From Bacteroidia bacterium (GTDB lineage Bacteria; Bacteroidota; Bacteroidia; J057; JANWXU01): a stretch of DNA of 64,000 nt. The position numbers and the translations under genes are program-made. The notes under the pieces were generated by a model. That model was not told the origin of the DNA. It did no database searches and saw only the letters and a list, made by a program, of their open reading frames with translations. The stretch covers positions 1 through 64,000 of the forward strand of contig JANWXU010000002.1 in NCBI GenBank assembly GCA_025057395.1, in the 5' to 3' direction. The first letter of the stretch is position 1; each line of letters begins with the position of its first letter. Below are positions 1 to 9,822 of the stretch, piece by piece.

Positions 1-1370
1 TTGAGTTCACTTTGTGTGTTGCTATTTTGCTGTTGCCAGCTATTTCCTCCGTTTGTAGTATGTAAAATAGTTCCGCTTTCTCCTACTGCCCATCCTTTTT
101 GTTCGTTGACAAAGTATATACTTTTGAGTCCGCTTAGTGTATTACTGTTTTGCTCCCGCCAGGTATTTCCTCCGTTTGTGGTATGTAGTATGGTTCCATT
201 TTCTCCTACGATCCAGCCCTTTCGTTCGTTAACAAAGTAAATTTCATTAAGCCAGGTGTAAGTGTTAGAGTTTTGGGGTTGCCAATTGTTTCCTCCATCA
301 GTGGTGTGTAGAATGGTTCCAAACCATCCTGCAGTCCATCCTTTTTGTTCATTAACAAAATATATACTTCGGAGTAAATTGTGAGGAGCCTGTTGCTTTT
401 GCCAGTTTATGCCGCCGTCTGTTGTGGATAGGATGATGTCTCCTACAGCCCACCCTTTTTCTTGGTTTATGAAGTATATATCTTGTAGGTAAGCACATGA
501 GAGTTCATTGAAGCTTTGCCAGCTGGTGCCCCCATCGTGAGTGCTTAAAATAGTTCCCCACCACCCTACTATCCAGCCTTTTTTTTCGTCATTAAAGTGG
601 ACCGCAAAATAGGATCGTTGGGGAGGAATGACTTCTTTTTTTTCCCATGTATTTCCACCATCTATGGTATGCAAGATAGTTCCAAACCAACCTACAGCCC
701 AGCCTACTTGTTGATTAATAAAATACACTGAACAAAGAACAGTAGAAGTTATACTTTCCTGATTTTTCCAAGTAATTCCTCCATCTTGGGTGTGTAGAAT
801 AATCCCATCCATTCCTACTACCCATCCTGTCTGTTCATTGATAAAATGTACAGCATTAAAAATGCTGTTGGAGTCATTGTACTGAATAAGCCATATATTA
901 CCGCCGTCGTTAGTATGCCAGATAATTCCGCCTGTTCCTACAGCCCATCCATTTTGCTCATTGACAAAGTGTACGGCGTTGAGTGTATTTTGTATTCCAA
1001 TGGTTTGTTGTTGCCACGTGCTTCCGCCGTTGCTTGTGTATAAAATAGCACCACTTTCTCCTACTGCCCATCCCATCTTTTCATTGACGAAGTAGACTGA
1101 ATTGAGCCAATATTTGTTATCGCCTTGCCTTTGCCAGCTATTTCCGCCATCTGTTGTATGTAGAATAATGCCATCGCCATTTAGGTTCCATCCTACTGCC
1201 CAACCCCTTTGTTCATTAACAAAATGCACAGAACGTAGGTGAATCTGAGTGCCACTATTCTGAATTTGCCATGTAGTTCCGCCATCTTGAGTGTGTAAAA
1301 TAGTGCCTAAGTCTCCTACCGCCCATCCTTTTTGTTCATTGATAAAAAAAACATCATTCAAATGATTGCC
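1..1370 (-). repeat. Tandem ~120-bp YCF48-type coding repeats (11 visible)
   Basis: Eleven in-frame copies of a roughly 40-codon unit, recognisable on the minus strand by GW(A/I/T/V)(V/A)G followed by (S/T)T-(D/N)GG-(S/T)W. Copies differ by many substitutions. Two units vary in length: one has an insertion after GWAVG (WNLNGDG) and one is shortened (GWAVGDIILSTTDGG). Confidence 0.85.
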
Positions 1371-1478
1371 TGTAGGTAGAGGGTTTTGCCAATTCCAGTG
1401 GCAGTTAGGCACTTGGCTAAATGCAGCTTTATTAGCTAGCAATAGTGTAATCACAATAAAACTCAAAACTTTTTTCAT
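1..1478 (-). CDS. Secreted YCF48/BNR-like repeat protein (partial, 3' end off window)
   Basis: Read on the minus strand from the ATG at 1478, this frame stays open to the left edge (492 codons visible). It begins with a signal peptide (MKKVLSFIVITLLLANKAAF, then SQ). At least eleven tandem units of about 40 residues follow, each with the pattern VHFVNEQKGWAVG, then GTILHTTDGGNSWQ. The GW-VG and T-DGG-(S/T)W motifs are those of YCF48/Asp-box (BNR-like) beta-propeller repeats, common in secreted Bacteroidota proteins. The role is unknown; a cell-surface or secreted propeller is inferred. The C-terminus is outside the window, so a T9SS sorting domain can be neither seen nor excluded. The gene is divergent from the ATPase remnant at 1680, with about 200 bp between them. 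Confidence 0.88.
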   Translation of the reverse strand, partial: MKKVLSFIVITLLLANKAAFSQVPNCHWNWQNPLPTGNHLNDVFFINEQKGWAVGDLGTILHTQDGGTTWQIQNSGTQIHLRSVHFVNEQRGWAVGWNLNGDGIILHTTDGGNSWQRQGDNKYWLNSVYFVNEKMGWAVGESGAILYTSNGGSTWQQQTIGIQNTLNAVHFVNEQNGWAVGTGGIIWHTNDGGNIWLIQYNDSNSIFNAVHFINEQTGWVVGMDGIILHTQDGGITWKNQESITSTVLCSVYFINQQVGWAVGWFGTILHTIDGGNTWEKKEVIPPQRSYFAVHFNDEKKGWIVGWWGTILSTHDGGTSWQSFNELSCAYLQDIYFINQEKGWAVGDIILSTTDGGINWQKQQAPHNLLRSIYFVNEQKGWTAGWFGTILHTTDGGNNWQPQNSNTYTWLNEIYFVNERKGWIVGENGTILHTTNGGNTWREQNSNTLSGLKSIYFVNEQKGWAVGESGTILHTTNGGNSWQQQNSNTQSEL

Positions 1479-1679
1479 CTTTTTTCTTAAGATTTTACTT
1501 TGGAATTTATTGGGTTAGTATACAAGCTCTACGCAATTTAATAACGCTAATTTGAAATGTTTTATACATGTGTAAGTAAATTTATATTAAAAATAATTCT
1601 AAACTACTTCTTTTGAAAGAATTAAAAAAAGAACTATGAGAATAATATTTTATTTTCGTACTTATAAAATTTTTTTGTT

Positions 1680-2562
1680 ATGATAGCAACTTCATGTTCC
1701 ACCCAATTACAATGTTACCATTGTGGGCAATCCTTAGAAGCTGAGCCTATTTATTATGAAGAAAAAGCATTTTGTTGTAGGGGGTGTCAGTCAGTTTATC
1801 AAATATTATCTGAAAATAATTTATTAGCGTATTATAGCTTTGAAGAAAGAAATTTTGCAAGGGGGATTGCACAACCCAAGAATGAGCCCTACTCTGATTT
1901 TAGTTTTTTAGAGGATGAAAAAGTGCTAGTTCGCTTATTGAGTTTTAATTCTACCAATTTTACTTCGAGTGGGAAATGAGTGTTTAGGGTATTTTGAATT
2001 ACAAAATAAGCTACGTCCGGGCATTGGTGCTATGCTTGAAGAGTTAGTCTCCAAGTTTCAGCTCTATTTACTTTCAGGCGATAAAGATCAGGATAAAGAA
2101 TGGTTAAAAAAGTATTTTCCAGCTCCAGGGCAAATGTTTTTCTTGCAAAAACCTATTGATAAATTAAACTTTATTCAAAAATTACAGCAAAAAGCGGGTA
2201 GCAAAATTTTAATGTTAGGAGATGGTTTAAATGATGCGGGTGCCTTAAAGCAAAGTTACGTAGGAATTTCTGTAACCCAAGATATTGCCCAATTTACTCC
2301 GGCTTCTGAGGCTATTATTGCAGCGAATCAACTTCCGAAGTTACCTAAATTACTGCGCTTTATAGAGGCTAGTAAAAAAATTTTAGCTATCTGTTTTGGA
2401 TTTTCTCTGTTATATAACACAGTAGGTGTAGGTTTTGCCGTAACAGGCAAGGCTTCACCCTTGGTAGCTGCTATTTTAATGCCCTTAAGTTCTATAACAA
2501 TTGTTACGTTAGCAGCTACCCTAACTCATTGGTACGAAAGAAAAATTTTGAGCTATAAGTAA
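1680..2562 (+). pseudogene. CcoI/FixI-type heavy-metal P-type ATPase, internally deleted
   Basis: Two overlapping reading frames carry the two ends of one protein family. The first (1680-1979) encodes the N-terminal metal-binding region of CcoI/FixI-type copper ATPases: CYHCGQ, then FCCRGCQSVYQIL. It ends shortly after LVRLLSFNS, where intact proteins continue into the HMA fold. The second frame (open from 1942, GTG at 1969) begins at LGYFELQNKLRPG and holds the end of the P domain with the hinge motif MLGDGLNDAGAL, then two hydrophobic helices. Everything between is gone: the HMA CxxC, the first six membrane helices, the CPC site, the TGE actuator and the DKTGT phosphorylation site. About 290 of roughly 800 family residues remain, with a frame change at the junction (about 1945-1970). 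It cannot transport ions. No cytochrome cbb3 genes are adjacent. Confidence 0.85.
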
Positions 2563-2648
2563 AATTTTTGTACTGTTCATACAAAATGCTATGAGCTTTT
2601 TCTCAGGATGTAAATTTAATATTAAAAAGTTACTACTTCTTCAACTTC

Positions 2649-2681
2649 TTTTTGCAAAAAAAAGAAAACTAAGTATTTTTA
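2649..2681 (+). promoter_or_regulatory. Candidate Bacteroidota promoter for the amidase gene
   Basis: TTTTTG (2649-2654), 19 bp, then TATTTTTA (2674-2681), close to the Bacteroidota sigma-ABfr consensus TTTG / TAnnTTTG with its usual spacing. It lies 54 bp upstream of the ATG at 2736. Only seven of eight -7 bases match, so this is tentative. Confidence 0.4.
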
Positions 2682-2735
2682 CATTAGAGATAAGAAATGA
2701 ATCCAAAGATTTTTAATGATTAATACTGGGGACCT

Positions 2736-5700
2736 ATGCAACAGAGGTTACTTATCGTTATTTTGTTCTGGGTGATAGGGGTGGTTATAAGTGCTCGGGG
2801 CCAAAGTGCGAAGTGGGCGCAGCCTTATGAATTTGAGCCAAATAAAGAGTTCAATGCCTATTTTGAAGCAGCCTATGAAGAATACCCCATTATTGCTCGT
2901 GGGGTACTAGAAGCAATTGCTTTTACCAATACTCGAATTCAACATATTGAAGAAGCTCCAGAGGGGCATAAATGTAATGGAAGGCCTCATGCATATGGTG
3001 TAATGGGGTTAATATTAGATGGGAAAGGCTATTTTCGTGAGAATTTAAAATTAGTAAGTCGCCTTTCTGGAATTCCTACCCAGCTGATTATAGAAAGTCC
3101 GGAACATAACATAATGGCCTTTGCAGCAGCCTACCATGCTTTGTGTATACAAAGAAATATCACAAGTACAAATCCTGTTGATCAAATAGAAGTTATTAAA
3201 GCCTTAAGTGAGTTACCTGAAGCTAATTCGTATTTTAATGAATACGTTTTGGACGTTCATTTATATAGTGTTTTAACTTTTTTAAATACTCCTGAGTATC
3301 AAAGGGCTTTTGGTTTACCTAATTATCAAATTGATCTAGAAGAAGTTTTTGGCGTAGAAAATGCACGGCTACTTTCTAGCCCTTTTGTGTTAAATGGAAG
3401 GGTGATTATGTCGGGTGATACTAAGTATACTTACCAAAGTCGAAGTAACTTCTTGCCCGATACAGTGGGATTGGGATTAAGTGCACCTGTGATTAAAAAT
3501 TCAGGCTCACTAAAACCTTTCAATGCAGACTATAGTGGCGCTTTGTGGGACCCTACGCCCTGTAATTGGAGCTCTCGAAATGGAGCTACTATAACGGATA
3601 TTACTATCCACTCTATGGAAGGTTCTTATGCGGGTTCTATTTCGTGGTTTAAAAATTGTAATGCAAATGCTTCTGCCCACTATTGCCAGCGTGCTTCAGA
3701 TGGACAAATTACTCAAATGATAGAAGAATACAAGAAAGCGTGGCACGTAAATAACCAAAATCCAATTGCAATTGGTATTGAAAGAGAAGGATATATTAGT
3801 GACCCCAGCTGGTCTACTACAGCTCACTATAATACTTTAACCCTACTTACTCAAGATATTTGCCAGAGGCGAAATATCAATCCTAGAACGATGTATGATG
3901 GCCCCGGTACTCATGGTCTTTTAACTCTACCTCTATGTTACAAAATTAAAGGGCATCAGCATTATTCGGGTAACACGCACGTAGACCCAGGTCAATATTT
4001 CGATTGGCGTCGATTCTTTGATATGGTAAATAATAACATTTCTGTTACGCAGCTTACTGCTCCCTCGGGCACGCATACAGACCCAGGTGGAGCCAATGGC
4101 AACTATGGCAATAATCAAAGAAATCGATGGCTTATTAAGCCGACGGGGGCAACTTCTATCACCCTTACTTTTGCAAGCTTTGCTACAGAAGCGAATAAAG
4201 ATATTTTGTTTGTATATGATGGTCAAAATAATAAAGCACCCCTTCTGGGCTCCTTTTCGGGTACCAATTTACCAGCAGCAGTAACTGCTTACAGCGGAGC
4301 TATGTTTCTAGAATTTGTGAGCGACTGCAATAATGTCAATAGCGGTTGGGTTGCTAATTGGACTTCTTCAACTACTCCATACAATTGTCCTCCGCCCTCT
4401 AATTTGAATGTTACCTATAATGGTCATATGGATGGAACCTTTTCTTGGTCTGCTGTAAGTAATGCTACTTCCTATGAAATGCGCCTTAAACAAAATATCG
4501 GACCTGATGTTTGGACAAACTATAATCCTACTACTAATAGTATAAATATTACGGGTCTTACTGCAGATAGGCTTTATCAGTGGCAAGTGCGAACAGTATG
4601 CGGGGGAGTAAAATCTGCATGGATTAATGCACAAACGCTTACTCCATTGCCATTAGCTAATGTTACCCTCACACAGTGTAATGGTAACTTTAATGATACC
4701 GGCGGAAATTTAGGAAACTATAGAAATAATGAAAATTATATAGTGACTATTGCCCCAGGGGCCACCTCTCTAACCATGACTTTTAATAGCTTCAAGACCC
4801 ATAATAGCAATGATAAACTTCAAATTTATAACGGTACTTCGGTGAATGCTCCTCTCATTGGTACTTATTCAGGTACTAATAGCCCTGGAACTGTAACCGC
4901 CACAAGCGGCGCAATGACACTTCGTTTTACTTCCAATAATTGGTCTACAGAAAGTGGGTGGTCTGCTACTTGGAGCTGCGTATTAGCTACCTGCGCTTTA
5001 CCAACGAATATGACAACCTCTAATATTACTGATGCAGGTGCACAATTTCAGTGGGCCCCTGTTCCGGGTGCAAGCCAATACACTGTTCGTTATAAACCTA
5101 CTAATTCTACTAATTGGGTAACTGCAACTACAGCCACTAACTCTTTTTCAGTTACTAATTTAAGTGCCAGTACTCAATACGAATGGCAAGTAAAGGCAAC
5201 TTGCGGCGGTTTACAGTCTAATTTTACTACTTCTACGATATTTACTACTCTTGCGCCGCTTCCTTGTAACGTGCCAGGAAGCCGAATGACAATGAATATA
5301 CAACCTACTTCTGCTCAAGTGAAATGGGCTGCCTTAAATAATGCCGTAAGTTATACTGTTCGTTATCGGGTAAATACTCTACTTTCCACCTGGACTACTT
5401 TGCCCTCTACTCCTAATACCCAGCTTATTATTACAGGCTTAAGTCCTAATACTAACTATATATGGCAAGTTCAAGCTACTTGCAATAACAACACTTCTTC
5501 TTTTAGTTCAGATGAGCTTTTCACTACGCCTGCTACTCCAACGTGTGCTACCCCAACAGGCCTTACTTCTACGAATATATCAGGAAGTAGTGCTACCTTG
5601 AGTTGGAATCCTATTAGCGGCGCCTCGTATGTAGTAGAGTATAAAGTAAGCGGTAGTACCACTTGGTCTTCTGCCTCCACCTCCACTAATTCCTTTACCC

Positions 5701-8700
5701 TAACAGGACTAAATCCGGGTACTACTTATCAATGGCAAGTGAAAGCTGTGTGTGGCAATATTCAATCCAGTCCTAGTAGTATTGTAACCTTTACTACACA
5801 AGCCGGATGTCAGGATCCGAATGAAAATAATAATACCTCTGCAAGTGCTACCACTTTGGCTCCTAATACTTCTAAGCAAGGAAGAATTTGCCCAGCAGGT
5901 GATGTTGACTGGTTTAAGGTAACAATAAGTACACCTTCTAACATTACGGTAACACTCACTAATTTACCGGCAGATTATAACCTAGAGCTCTATGTAAACG
6001 GAACTTACTCGCAGGGTTCTTATGCAAGTGGCATATCAAATGAAACTATTACAATTACGAATGCGGCTCCAGGAACTTATCATTTTAGAGTATATGGTCA
6101 AAATAGTGCATTTAATAATGCTTCGGATTATACTATCACAGCAACTGTAACTACCCAGCCTGCTTGTGCTATTCCCACTTTGCTTAATTCTTCTGCGATT
6201 ACTTCTACGGCAGCTACTCTTGGTTGGGCAGCTGTAAGCGGAGCAACCTCTTACGAGGTGCAGTATAAACCTAATAGTAGTAGCACTTGGGTAAGCGCCA
6301 CAGCTACTACCAACAGTTTTAATTTAGCGGGACTTACTCCTTCTACCCTATATGATTGGAGGGTGCGGGCTCAGTGCGGTACCAATAACTTTTCAAATTA
6401 TACCACTACTCAGAATTTTACTACCCTTGCTGCACCTACATGTGGTATTCCTACGGGAATGTCGACAAGTTCAATTACTTCAAATAGTGCAGTATTTAGT
6501 TGGAGTGCTGTTACAGGAGCTTCTAGCTATACAGTGCGCTTCAAACCCACAAACAGCAGCACATGGAATACTTTTTCTGCTTCTACAAATTCTTTTACTG
6601 CCACTTCGCTCCTTCCCTCTACCCAATATCATTGGGAAGTAAAGGCTAATTGTACTAATAATACGAGTTCTGCTTTTTCCTCTTCTATTAATTTTACTAC
6701 TCAGAATGCTGTAACTTGCGTAGTACCCGCAGGATTAGTAACTAATAATATTTCTACCTCTAGTGCTACGCTAGCATGGAATCCCGTTTCAGGGGCCAAT
6801 GGTTATCAAGTTCGGTATAAGCCATCAGCTTCAACTACATGGACTACTATAAATGTAACCTCCACTTCTCATAACCTCACAAATTTAACTTCTAACACTC
6901 AATATGATTGGCAAGTACAAGCGGTATGTGGTTCTGTTTATTCAGGGTATGGCGCTAATCAGAATTTTACTACCTTGGCTTCCTGTGTAGACGTAAATGA
7001 ACCTAATAACACAAGCACTACTGCTACGCCCCTGCCCATCAATTCTTCAAAAACAGGTAAAATTTGTCCTACTAACGATGCCGATTGGTTTGTGGTAACT
7101 CTTACAACTACAGGTACGTTAAATGTAACGCTAACTAATCTTCCAGCTAATTTTAACCTTGAGAGATTTGATGGTAGTACCTGGGTTCAGGGATCTTATA
7201 ATACGGGTACTACTTCTGAAAGTATTGTGGTAAATAATGCTACTCCAGGAACTTATTTATTCAGGGTATATGGTTATCAAGGCGTAACAGACGATATCAA
7301 TGACTATACTATTGCTGCTACTTTTACCCCAGGCTGTAGTGCTCCTACTTCTTTAACAGCTTCTAATATTACTGCTAATTCTGCTTTACTTCAATGGAGT
7401 ACTGTTTCGGGCGCAACAAGTTACTTAGTGCAGTATAAGCCTAGTAGTGCTACTTCGTGGAGTTCTGCAACAGCTACTACCAATTCTTATACTTTAACAG
7501 GTCTTACTGCCCAATCCTCGTATCAGTGGCGGGTAAGTGCAACTTGTAGTGGTGGCAATTCTCCCTTTTCTTCTATTCAAACTTTTACCACTTCTGCTTT
7601 GCCCTGTGTAACTCCTACTAATCCGACAGTAAACAACATAACTGTGAATAGTGCCCAACTAAATTGGGGAGCTGTAGGGGGGGCAACCTCCTATAATCTT
7701 GAGTACAAGCTTGCTAATGCTACTACTTGGACTCTTGTAACGGGTATAACTACTAATTCTTATGCATTAACTGGCTTAAGCGGTGCTTCTCAGTACAATT
7801 GGCGGGTAAGTGCAGTTTGTGGCGGAAGTTCTAGTGCTTTTACTACTCCAGTAGCTTTTACTACCTTAACCCCATGTCCTGTTCCTTCTTCAGGATTGAC
7901 GACTACTGGAATTGGCGTTACAAGTGCTACAGCAAATTGGGCTAGTGTATCGGGTGCTATTTCTTATGATATTCGCTATAAGCCTAGTAGCTCGAGTACT
8001 TGGTCAGCACCTATAAGTACTACCTCTACTAGCTATACATTGACTGGGCTTACGGGGGGAACTAGCTATGATTGGCAAGTTTCTGCTACTTGTGGTGGTG
8101 GAACTTCTGCTTATAGCGTGGTAGTTTCTTTTACTACTTTGCCTCCTTGTGGTACGCCTGCAGGACTTACAAGCAGTAGCATAACGAGTACTTCGGCTTC
8201 GCTCAGTTGGAATGCAGTTAGTGGCGTAATCAGTTATGATCTGGAATATAAGCCTAGTAACAGTAGTACTTGGACTTCTGTAACAGGTTTAACCACAAAC
8301 TCCTATAATTTAACAGGTCTTACGCCAGGAACTAATTATGATTGGCGTGTTAGTGCTACTTGTGGTGGCGGAACCTCTCCTTTTTCAACTACTGCTAATT
8401 TCTCTACTACTTGTCCCGTGCCTACAGGCATGAGTACTAGTGGTATTAGTGCTAGTGGGGCTACTGCCAACTGGAATGCTGTGCCCGGGGCTACCAGCTA
8501 TAATTTCCGTTTTCGTGCAGTGGGAGCTAGTGTTTGGAATACTTATAGTACGGCTGTGCCTAGCTATACTATGAGTGGCTTGAATAGTGGAACTAACTAC
8601 GAGTGGCAAGTAAGTACTGTATGTGCTAGTGGCAATTCCGCCTATACTGCTTCTACGAACTTTGGAACTACCTGCTTAGTACCTACAGGCACTACTACCT

Positions 8701-9596
8701 CGAATATCAATACTTCTACAGCCACCCTAAGTTGGAATTCTGTTTCTAATGCTACAGGTTACACCTTGCAATATAAGCCTAGTGCTTCTTCCACATGGAA
8801 TACGCTATCGCCTTCGGGTACAAGTCATAACCTTACAGGCTTAAATGCTTCTACGAGCTATGATTGGCGAGTAGCTGCTATTTGTCCAAGTGGAAATTCT
8901 GCTTATTCTTCAGTTGTAACTTTTACTACTCAAGCAAGTTGTTATGATCCTAATGAGTCAAATAACTCTTCTACTACTGCTACCACTCTTGCGCCTAACT
9001 CATCTAAAACAGGAAAATTATGTCCAAGTGGAGATGTTGATTGGTTCAAGGTAACTTTAACTAGTGCAACTAACTTACGAGTAATTTTGAGTAACCTTCC
9101 TGCCAATTACAATCTCGAGCGTTTTAATTCGTCTACTTTCCAAGATGGCTCCTATAATACTGGGGTAGCTCCTGAAACTTTGATTGTTAATAATGCTGCT
9201 GCAGGAAGTTATTGGTTTAGGGTATATGGGCAAAGTGGAGCTTTTGATAATAGTAACGATTATACTATTACTGCCCAAACTTCGGCTACGCCATTCACTC
9301 GAGAAGAAGATGAGATTTTTTCCAGTGCAATCAGGTCTAGTTACATTCTTCGTAATGCGTATCCTAATCCTACAAAGGGTGAATTAATACTTGAGTTAGG
9401 TGTAGTAGAAGCAGACAAAGCATGGATATTTGTTCACGATATAAGCGGTCGGGAAGTACTGCGGCAGCAGATTTGGCTAGAAGAAGGGGTATTTAGTCAT
9501 GTACTTTCGCTGGAGCATTTACCGCCTGCAATATATCTTGTAAGCGTACTTCATAAGCAGCAGTATCAAACTACTAAAATATTACTTCAAGAATAA
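2736..9596 (+). CDS. T9SS-secreted N-acetylmuramoyl-L-alanine amidase with CUB, Fn3 and PPC domains
   Basis: 2286 residues, predicted to be exported and to cleave peptidoglycan between MurNAc and L-alanine. Order: signal peptide (1-22, ending ISARGQ); an all-alpha region (about 30-200) with YGVMGLILDG and PEHNIMAFAAAYHAL, perhaps lysozyme-like; Amidase_2 domain (about 265-435) with probable zinc ligands H292 (ITIHS), H407 (KGHQH) and D417 (HVDPG) and catalytic E349 (IGIE); CUB (437-545); Fn3; second CUB (641-751); twelve more Fn3 units interrupted by three PPC domains (about 1025-1140, 1416-1531, 2068-2183), each opening with C-D-NE-NN; and a T9SS type-A sorting domain from about 2202 (AYPNPTKGE). 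The ligand assignment is by family comparison. The domains suggest a surface-displayed or released wall hydrolase; target (own wall, prey or competitor) is unknown. ATG 2736 is preceded by GGGG about 5 bp upstream. Confidence 0.9.
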   Translation: MQQRLLIVILFWVIGVVISARGQSAKWAQPYEFEPNKEFNAYFEAAYEEYPIIARGVLEAIAFTNTRIQHIEEAPEGHKCNGRPHAYGVMGLILDGKGYFRENLKLVSRLSGIPTQLIIESPEHNIMAFAAAYHALCIQRNITSTNPVDQIEVIKALSELPEANSYFNEYVLDVHLYSVLTFLNTPEYQRAFGLPNYQIDLEEVFGVENARLLSSPFVLNGRVIMSGDTKYTYQSRSNFLPDTVGLGLSAPVIKNSGSLKPFNADYSGALWDPTPCNWSSRNGATITDITIHSMEGSYAGSISWFKNCNANASAHYCQRASDGQITQMIEEYKKAWHVNNQNPIAIGIEREGYISDPSWSTTAHYNTLTLLTQDICQRRNINPRTMYDGPGTHGLLTLPLCYKIKGHQHYSGNTHVDPGQYFDWRRFFDMVNNNISVTQLTAPSGTHTDPGGANGNYGNNQRNRWLIKPTGATSITLTFASFATEANKDILFVYDGQNNKAPLLGSFSGTNLPAAVTAYSGAMFLEFVSDCNNVNSGWVANWTSSTTPYNCPPPSNLNVTYNGHMDGTFSWSAVSNATSYEMRLKQNIGPDVWTNYNPTTNSINITGLTADRLYQWQVRTVCGGVKSAWINAQTLTPLPLANVTLTQCNGNFNDTGGNLGNYRNNENYIVTIAPGATSLTMTFNSFKTHNSNDKLQIYNGTSVNAPLIGTYSGTNSPGTVTATSGAMTLRFTSNNWSTESGWSATWSCVLATCALPTNMTTSNITDAGAQFQWAPVPGASQYTVRYKPTNSTNWVTATTATNSFSVTNLSASTQYEWQVKATCGGLQSNFTTSTIFTTLAPLPCNVPGSRMTMNIQPTSAQVKWAALNNAVSYTVRYRVNTLLSTWTTLPSTPNTQLIITGLSPNTNYIWQVQATCNNNTSSFSSDELFTTPATPTCATPTGLTSTNISGSSATLSWNPISGASYVVEYKVSGSTTWSSASTSTNSFTLTGLNPGTTYQWQVKAVCGNIQSSPSSIVTFTTQAGCQDPNENNNTSASATTLAPNTSKQGRICPAGDVDWFKVTISTPSNITVTLTNLPADYNLELYVNGTYSQGSYASGISNETITITNAAPGTYHFRVYGQNSAFNNASDYTITATVTTQPACAIPTLLNSSAITSTAATLGWAAVSGATSYEVQYKPNSSSTWVSATATTNSFNLAGLTPSTLYDWRVRAQCGTNNFSNYTTTQNFTTLAAPTCGIPTGMSTSSITSNSAVFSWSAVTGASSYTVRFKPTNSSTWNTFSASTNSFTATSLLPSTQYHWEVKANCTNNTSSAFSSSINFTTQNAVTCVVPAGLVTNNISTSSATLAWNPVSGANGYQVRYKPSASTTWTTINVTSTSHNLTNLTSNTQYDWQVQAVCGSVYSGYGANQNFTTLASCVDVNEPNNTSTTATPLPINSSKTGKICPTNDADWFVVTLTTTGTLNVTLTNLPANFNLERFDGSTWVQGSYNTGTTSESIVVNNATPGTYLFRVYGYQGVTDDINDYTIAATFTPGCSAPTSLTASNITANSALLQWSTVSGATSYLVQYKPSSATSWSSATATTNSYTLTGLTAQSSYQWRVSATCSGGNSPFSSIQTFTTSALPCVTPTNPTVNNITVNSAQLNWGAVGGATSYNLEYKLANATTWTLVTGITTNSYALTGLSGASQYNWRVSAVCGGSSSAFTTPVAFTTLTPCPVPSSGLTTTGIGVTSATANWASVSGAISYDIRYKPSSSSTWSAPISTTSTSYTLTGLTGGTSYDWQVSATCGGGTSAYSVVVSFTTLPPCGTPAGLTSSSITSTSASLSWNAVSGVISYDLEYKPSNSSTWTSVTGLTTNSYNLTGLTPGTNYDWRVSATCGGGTSPFSTTANFSTTCPVPTGMSTSGISASGATANWNAVPGATSYNFRFRAVGASVWNTYSTAVPSYTMSGLNSGTNYEWQVSTVCASGNSAYTASTNFGTTCLVPTGTTTSNINTSTATLSWNSVSNATGYTLQYKPSASSTWNTLSPSGTSHNLTGLNASTSYDWRVAAICPSGNSAYSSVVTFTTQASCYDPNESNNSSTTATTLAPNSSKTGKLCPSGDVDWFKVTLTSATNLRVILSNLPANYNLERFNSSTFQDGSYNTGVAPETLIVNNAAAGSYWFRVYGQSGAFDNSNDYTITAQTSATPFTREEDEIFSSAIRSSYILRNAYPNPTKGELILELGVVEADKAWIFVHDISGREVLRQQIWLEEGVFSHVLSLEHLPPAIYLVSVLHKQQYQTTKILLQE
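4386..9290 (+). repeat. Fn3/PPC repeat array in the amidase
   Basis: Thirteen Fn3-like units of about 85-90 residues (opening C--PTG, core SATLSW--VSGATSY-V-YKP, close TQY-W-V-A-CG) interleaved with one CUB and three PPC domains. Fn3 units fall in runs of three, three and six, each run ending in a PPC domain, which suggests block duplication. Confidence 0.8.
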
Positions 9597-9633
9597 TTTT
9601 ATCAAGAATAATTTTAATCGCTGGTTATTAGAT

Positions 9634-9665
9634 AAAGGGGAGTGAGAGCTCCCCTTATTTTTTTA
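9634..9665 (+). terminator. Rho-independent terminator after the amidase gene
   Basis: Perfect 8-bp stem (AAGGGGAG / CTCCCCTT, 9635-9642 and 9649-9656) with a 6-base loop, followed by a seven-T run (9658-9664), 38 bp after the stop codon. Confidence 0.85.
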
Positions 9666-9765
9666 TTATTTATGTAATAAATAGCTTTTTTCCTACAAAA
9701 ACTCTGTAGTGTAGTATCTTTTATTAATTTTGATAACTACCTAAAAGTATATTCTGAATTTTTTA

Positions 9766-9773
9766 TATATTTG
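9766..9773 (+). promoter_or_regulatory. Candidate -7 element for the 7915-residue gene
   Basis: TATATTTG matches TAnnTTTG exactly and lies 49 bp upstream of ATG 9823. No TTTG is present at the usual 19-bp spacing; the nearest (ending 9732) is 33 bp away, so support is partial. Confidence 0.35.
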
Positions 9774-9822
9774 CCTCGAGCTAAAAGGACTCCAAAGGAA
9801 AATTTATATACATCTCTTTACT

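Noticed and set aside
1..240. Plus-strand open frame at the left edge (and a similar one at 846-1043)
   Set aside because: Both are antisense to the YCF48-repeat gene, whose minus-strand frame has a signal peptide and eleven recognisable repeats.
1942..1979. Programmed frameshift joining the two ATPase fragments
   Set aside because: Even joined, the product would lack the CPC, TGE and DKTGT regions and most membrane helices, so recoding would not give a working pump; deletion is the simpler reading.
4087..4284. Short plus-strand frames within the amidase gene (also 6352-6642 and 9184-9387)
   Set aside because: They overlap a long gene with clear CUB, Fn3 and PPC domains and show no family features of their own.
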